From NCBI RefSeq assembly GCF_023498005.1, contig NZ_CP097289.1, positions 4,526,001 to 4,590,000 of the forward strand: 64,000 nucleotides of DNA, given 5' to 3'. The notes under the pieces are model-generated. The model did not search any database, was not told where the DNA came from, and saw nothing but the letters and a program-made list of their open reading frames with translations. The position numbers and the translations under genes were made by a program. The DNA is from Streptomyces durmitorensis (GTDB lineage Bacteria > Actinomycetota > Actinomycetes > Streptomycetales > Streptomycetaceae). Positions 61,393 through 64,000 of this stretch are shown in pieces (the stretch's first letter is position 1; every line of letters starts with the position of its first letter).

Positions 61393-61472
61393 CCCGCTGA
61401 CCCGCTGGCCCCGTCCGACGGCCTTGCCCGGTGGTGGAGCCGGCTGAGCCGGTCGCTCCCGGCCCACCACGA

Positions 61473-61510
61473 GCGGGCGCGCCCACAGGCGCGCTTACGG
61501 ACGCGCCCGC
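61473..61510. terminator. hairpin between convergent genes
   Basis: GCGGGCGCG pairs with CGCGCCCGC (9 bp), overlapping the stop of the amidohydrolase. It may end both transcripts. Confidence 0.4.
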
Positions 61511-62727
61511 AGGTCCCGGTCGAACGGCAGATCCAGCATACGAATCGCATTCCCGCGGAGCAGCTTGTACGCCACGTCCTCGGGGAGGTGGCCGACGTGG
61601 TCCTGAGCCACTGCCTTCGTGTGCGGCCATGTCGAGTCGACGTGCGGATAGTCGGTCTCGAAGGTGGCGTTGTCGACGCCCACGGTCTCGATCGACGCGA
61701 CCCCGTGCTTGTCCCGGAAGAAGCAGCAGAAGATCTGCCGGTAGTAGTACATCGACGGGGGCTCCGGGATCAGATCCTTGACCCCGCCCCAGGCCCGATG
61801 CTCCTCCCATACGTCGTCGGCGCGCTCCAGGGCGTACGGGATCCATCCCATCTGCCCCTCGCTGTAGGCGAGTTTGAGGCGGGGGAACTTCACGAGGACC
61901 CCGGAGAAGAGGAAGTCCATCATCGAGGCCATCGCGTTGTTGAAGCTCAGGGAGGCCTGAACGGCCGGGGGCGCGTCCGGCGACGCCGCCGGCATCTGCG
62001 ACGACGAGCCGATGTGCATGTTCACGACCGTGCCGGTCTCCTCGCACGCCGCGAAGAACGGGTCCCAGTAGCCGGAGTGGATCGACGGAAGCCCGAGGTG
62101 CGTGGGGATCTCGCTGAAGGTCACGGCTCGCACGCCGCGAGCGGCGTTGCGCTTGATCTCGGCGACGGCGAGGTCCACGTCCCACAGCGGGATGAGGCAG
62201 AGCGGGATCAGTCTCCCGCGGCTGTCACCGCACCACTCCTCCACCATCCAGTCGTTGTACGCCCGGACGCAGGCGAGCCCGACCTCCTTGTCCTTGGCCT
62301 CGGAGAACGTCTGCCCGCAGAAGCGCGGGAACGTCGGGAAGCAGAGGGAGGCCTCGACGTGGTTGACGTCCATGTCCTCCAGGCGGGCCTTCGGGTCCCA
62401 GCAGCCACGGCGCATCTGCTCGCGCGTGATGCCGTCGAGCGTCATCTCGTCCCGCGAGAATCCGACGGCGGCGATGATGCGCTTGTACGGGAAGATCTCT
62501 CCCTCGTACTCCCACCAGTCGGTGACCTGGCCTTCGGGATCCGTCGTGAACTTGTACTTGCCGCCGATGTACTCGAGCTCGCCGATACCTGCGGTGAAGG
62601 GCTTGGGGCCCCGGTCGCGGTACTTGCTCGGGAGCCACTTCTCGAAGAGGTGGGCGGGTTCGATCACGTGGTCGTCCACGCTGATGATGCGGGGGAGCTC
62701 CTTGGCCCCGACCTCGTTGTTGTCCAC
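61495..62727 (-). CDS. amidohydrolase 2 family metal-dependent hydrolase/decarboxylase
   Basis: 410 residues. A TIM-barrel of the ACMSD/OMPDC type: N-terminal SVDDHVIEP (the normal DxHxH is altered to D-D-H-V-I-E), a central histidine in VVNMHIGSSS near 233, and ETDYPHVDSTWP near 363-374 with the metal-binding aspartate. Such proteins decarboxylate or hydrolyse aromatic or other small substrates. Starts at an ATG on the minus strand, divergent from the DoxX gene. Confidence 0.8.
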   Translation of the reverse strand: MDNNEVGAKELPRIISVDDHVIEPAHLFEKWLPSKYRDRGPKPFTAGIGELEYIGGKYKFTTDPEGQVTDWWEYEGEIFPYKRIIAAVGFSRDEMTLDGITREQMRRGCWDPKARLEDMDVNHVEASLCFPTFPRFCGQTFSEAKDKEVGLACVRAYNDWMVEEWCGDSRGRLIPLCLIPLWDVDLAVAEIKRNAARGVRAVTFSEIPTHLGLPSIHSGYWDPFFAACEETGTVVNMHIGSSSQMPAASPDAPPAVQASLSFNNAMASMMDFLFSGVLVKFPRLKLAYSEGQMGWIPYALERADDVWEEHRAWGGVKDLIPEPPSMYYYRQIFCCFFRDKHGVASIETVGVDNATFETDYPHVDSTWPHTKAVAQDHVGHLPEDVAYKLLRGNAIRMLDLPFDRDLRARP

Positions 62728-62904
62728 TGCTGTGCCCCCAACTACCTGCCGGTTTCCCTTACACGCATCTGACGGTCCATCAGATTGAGGTTATGGGCTC
62801 GCTTCGGCAACGGCAACAGCCCGCCTGAAACTCGACCCCTTGCGCGATCGGCCCGCATCCGCTGAACTGACGCTCCGTCAGGTCAGGACGAAGGAGGGCG
62901 CTCG

Positions 62905-63354
62905 ATGCAGACGATGTGGCTCAGCGGGGCCGAATGGGTCGCCGTGCTCCGGATCGGGCTCGGCCTGTGGTGGCTGGAGAGCTGGCGCCACAAGGACAAG
63001 AAGACCTGGTTCACCGGAGGGGGCATCGGCTGGGCGGTGGGCATCGCCGAGAAGCACCGCTGGCAGTTCGTACGGGCGGGCTTCGACCTGACCGTGAAGC
63101 CGCGACCGCAAGTGATGGCCTACGTCGTCGCCTACGCGGAGCTGGCCCTTGGACTCGGCCTCATCTTCGGCCTGCTCACACCGATCGCGCTCGTCGGCGG
63201 ACTCGTACTCAACCTCATCTACTTCGTGCTGATGATCCACGACTGGGCCGAACAAGGTCAGAACCTGATGATGGCCCTCATCTCAGTCGTCGTCCTCTTC
63301 GCCATGGGCTGGCAAGTCTGGTCACTGGACGACGCGTTGGGGCTCTTCCAGTAG
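62905..63354 (+). CDS. DoxX-like membrane protein
   Basis: 149 residues, ATG with GAAGGAGGG upstream. Four membrane helices; helix 1 is WVAVLRIGLGLWWLESW, and later AELALGLGLIFGLLTPIALVGG is the DoxX core. DoxX proteins are linked to thiosulfate/quinone oxidation or detoxification in other bacteria; nothing here fixes the role. Confidence 0.8.
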   Translation: MQTMWLSGAEWVAVLRIGLGLWWLESWRHKDKKTWFTGGGIGWAVGIAEKHRWQFVRAGFDLTVKPRPQVMAYVVAYAELALGLGLIFGLLTPIALVGGLVLNLIYFVLMIHDWAEQGQNLMMALISVVVLFAMGWQVWSLDDALGLFQ

Positions 63355-63434
63355 GCGGGAGATCCTTCCCCCTCACTCGCCGCACTCGTAAGATCGTCGA
63401 GTCATTCCGAGGAGTCGGCCGAACTGGGGGAACA

Positions 63435-63989
63435 GTGGGAACGGGCGAACAGCTCGTCACGGTGGCCGCTGTCCTGCTCGGCGCCCTCAGCACGCACGTG
63501 ACCAACTTCCTGCTGGAACGGAGCCGGAACCGCAACCAGCTCCTGACCCGGTGGGACGACAAGAAGGTCGAGGCGTACGGCAATTACGTGGACGCGGCGA
63601 AGGTCCGCATAGCCATGGCCGTTCGGCTCTACGAGCAGCGCGAGGGCCTGCGGGACCACCGTCGCACCGAGCACGAGCTGCGTGACGACCTGGCGGAGGC
63701 CGGGCGCGCCTGGGGCAGTGCGTTCGAGCGGGTCATGCTGATGGGCGGTGACGACGCCGTCGAGGCAGGCCACGACCTGAACTTCCTGATCGCGCAGATC
63801 GATTGGCAGGCGACCGGCAGGACCGAGGGGACGCTCGACGAGTGGCGCCACCGAAACCGCGAGGCGTTCCGTGCCATCAACACCTTCCACGACGCCGCTC
63901 GCAAGGATCTGGGGATCCAGGGCAGCGTCTCGGGTGAACAGCACCCGGAACGCGATCTGTTGCTGCCGCCCGCCCGGCGGGACTCGTAG
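63435..63989 (+). CDS. membrane-anchored protein of unknown function
   Basis: 184 residues from the GTG at 63435 (CTGGGGGAAC upstream). One N-terminal membrane helix (VTVAAVLLGALSTHVTNFLL), then a charged, helical cytoplasmic domain with coiled-coil character (YNYVDAAKVRIAMAVRLYEQREG-like pattern, residues about 38-100). Its layout recalls the 162-residue protein at 50635-51123 in the integrated element. Family not recognised. Confidence 0.6.
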   Translation: MGTGEQLVTVAAVLLGALSTHVTNFLLERSRNRNQLLTRWDDKKVEAYGNYVDAAKVRIAMAVRLYEQREGLRDHRRTEHELRDDLAEAGRAWGSAFERVMLMGGDDAVEAGHDLNFLIAQIDWQATGRTEGTLDEWRHRNREAFRAINTFHDAARKDLGIQGSVSGEQHPERDLLLPPARRDS

Positions 63990-64000
63990 CGCGAAGAGCC

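Overview
The window is chromosomal DNA of a Streptomyces species or very close relative. It has very high G+C, strong third-position GC bias, frequent GTG/TTG starts and leaderless promoters, and carries bldG, wblA, crp and a reduced Tad pilus locus. From memory, the order of genes from 99 to about 42,900 matches the S. coelicolor block around SCO3544 to SCO3585, so this part is core genome; I could not run an alignment.

Layout. (1) 99-6689: small membrane protein, methyltransferase, lipoprotein, proton-pumping pyrophosphatase (hppA), then the bldG - RsbW-like ATPase pair that controls anti-sigma partner switching in development. (2) 6770-14538: an MrfA/Hrq1-type repair helicase facing a minus-strand, translationally coupled Tad-type pilus/secretion operon (ssd/tadZ - tadA - tadB - tadC - Flp-like pilin - TadE - TadE-like protein). 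(3) 15071-19549: SerB-like HAD phosphatase, a probable Ms1/6S-like RNA in the convergent gap behind it, a degenerate Fic-like protein, a CooC/MinD ATPase and a deacetylase-like lipoprotein. (4) 19896-29066: SulP-carbonic anhydrase fusion, acetyl-CoA synthetase, NhaA, holin-like protein, epoxide-hydrolase-like protein, MarP protease. (5) 29116-42886: Nudix, endonuclease III, Crp, metallo-beta-lactamase-fold and Nudix hydrolases, RidA, a tandem Get3/ArsA ATPase pair, wblA, class A penicillin-binding protein, YqeY, phosphoesterase, membrane protein, ending at tRNA-Pro(CGG).

The tRNA-Pro gene is an integration hot spot. Behind it (43.0-53.5 kb) lies a shrunken pSAM2-like actinomycete integrative and conjugative element. 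Integrase, excisionase, KorSA-type GntR repressor and Pif-type Nudix immunity protein remain. The replication gene is cut to its C-terminal part, and the transfer and spread genes are gone. Two further decayed tRNA-Pro 3' ends at 51.8 and 53.4 kb, each followed by a hairpin, show repeated insertion and decay. The cargo between them is lower in GC and is mostly unrecognised: a DUF6414-like protein, several 50-70-residue membrane proteins, and a 380-residue unknown protein coupled to one of them.

From 53.5 kb on, a gene-free stretch with two consecutive strong hairpins precedes a 1,352-residue STAND NTPase with a 14-repeat WD40 region. A GntR regulator - glycosyltransferase pair, an FkbM methyltransferase, an amidohydrolase, a DoxX protein and a membrane-anchored unknown follow. 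No CRISPR array, rRNA, complete insertion sequence or antibiotic biosynthesis cluster was seen.
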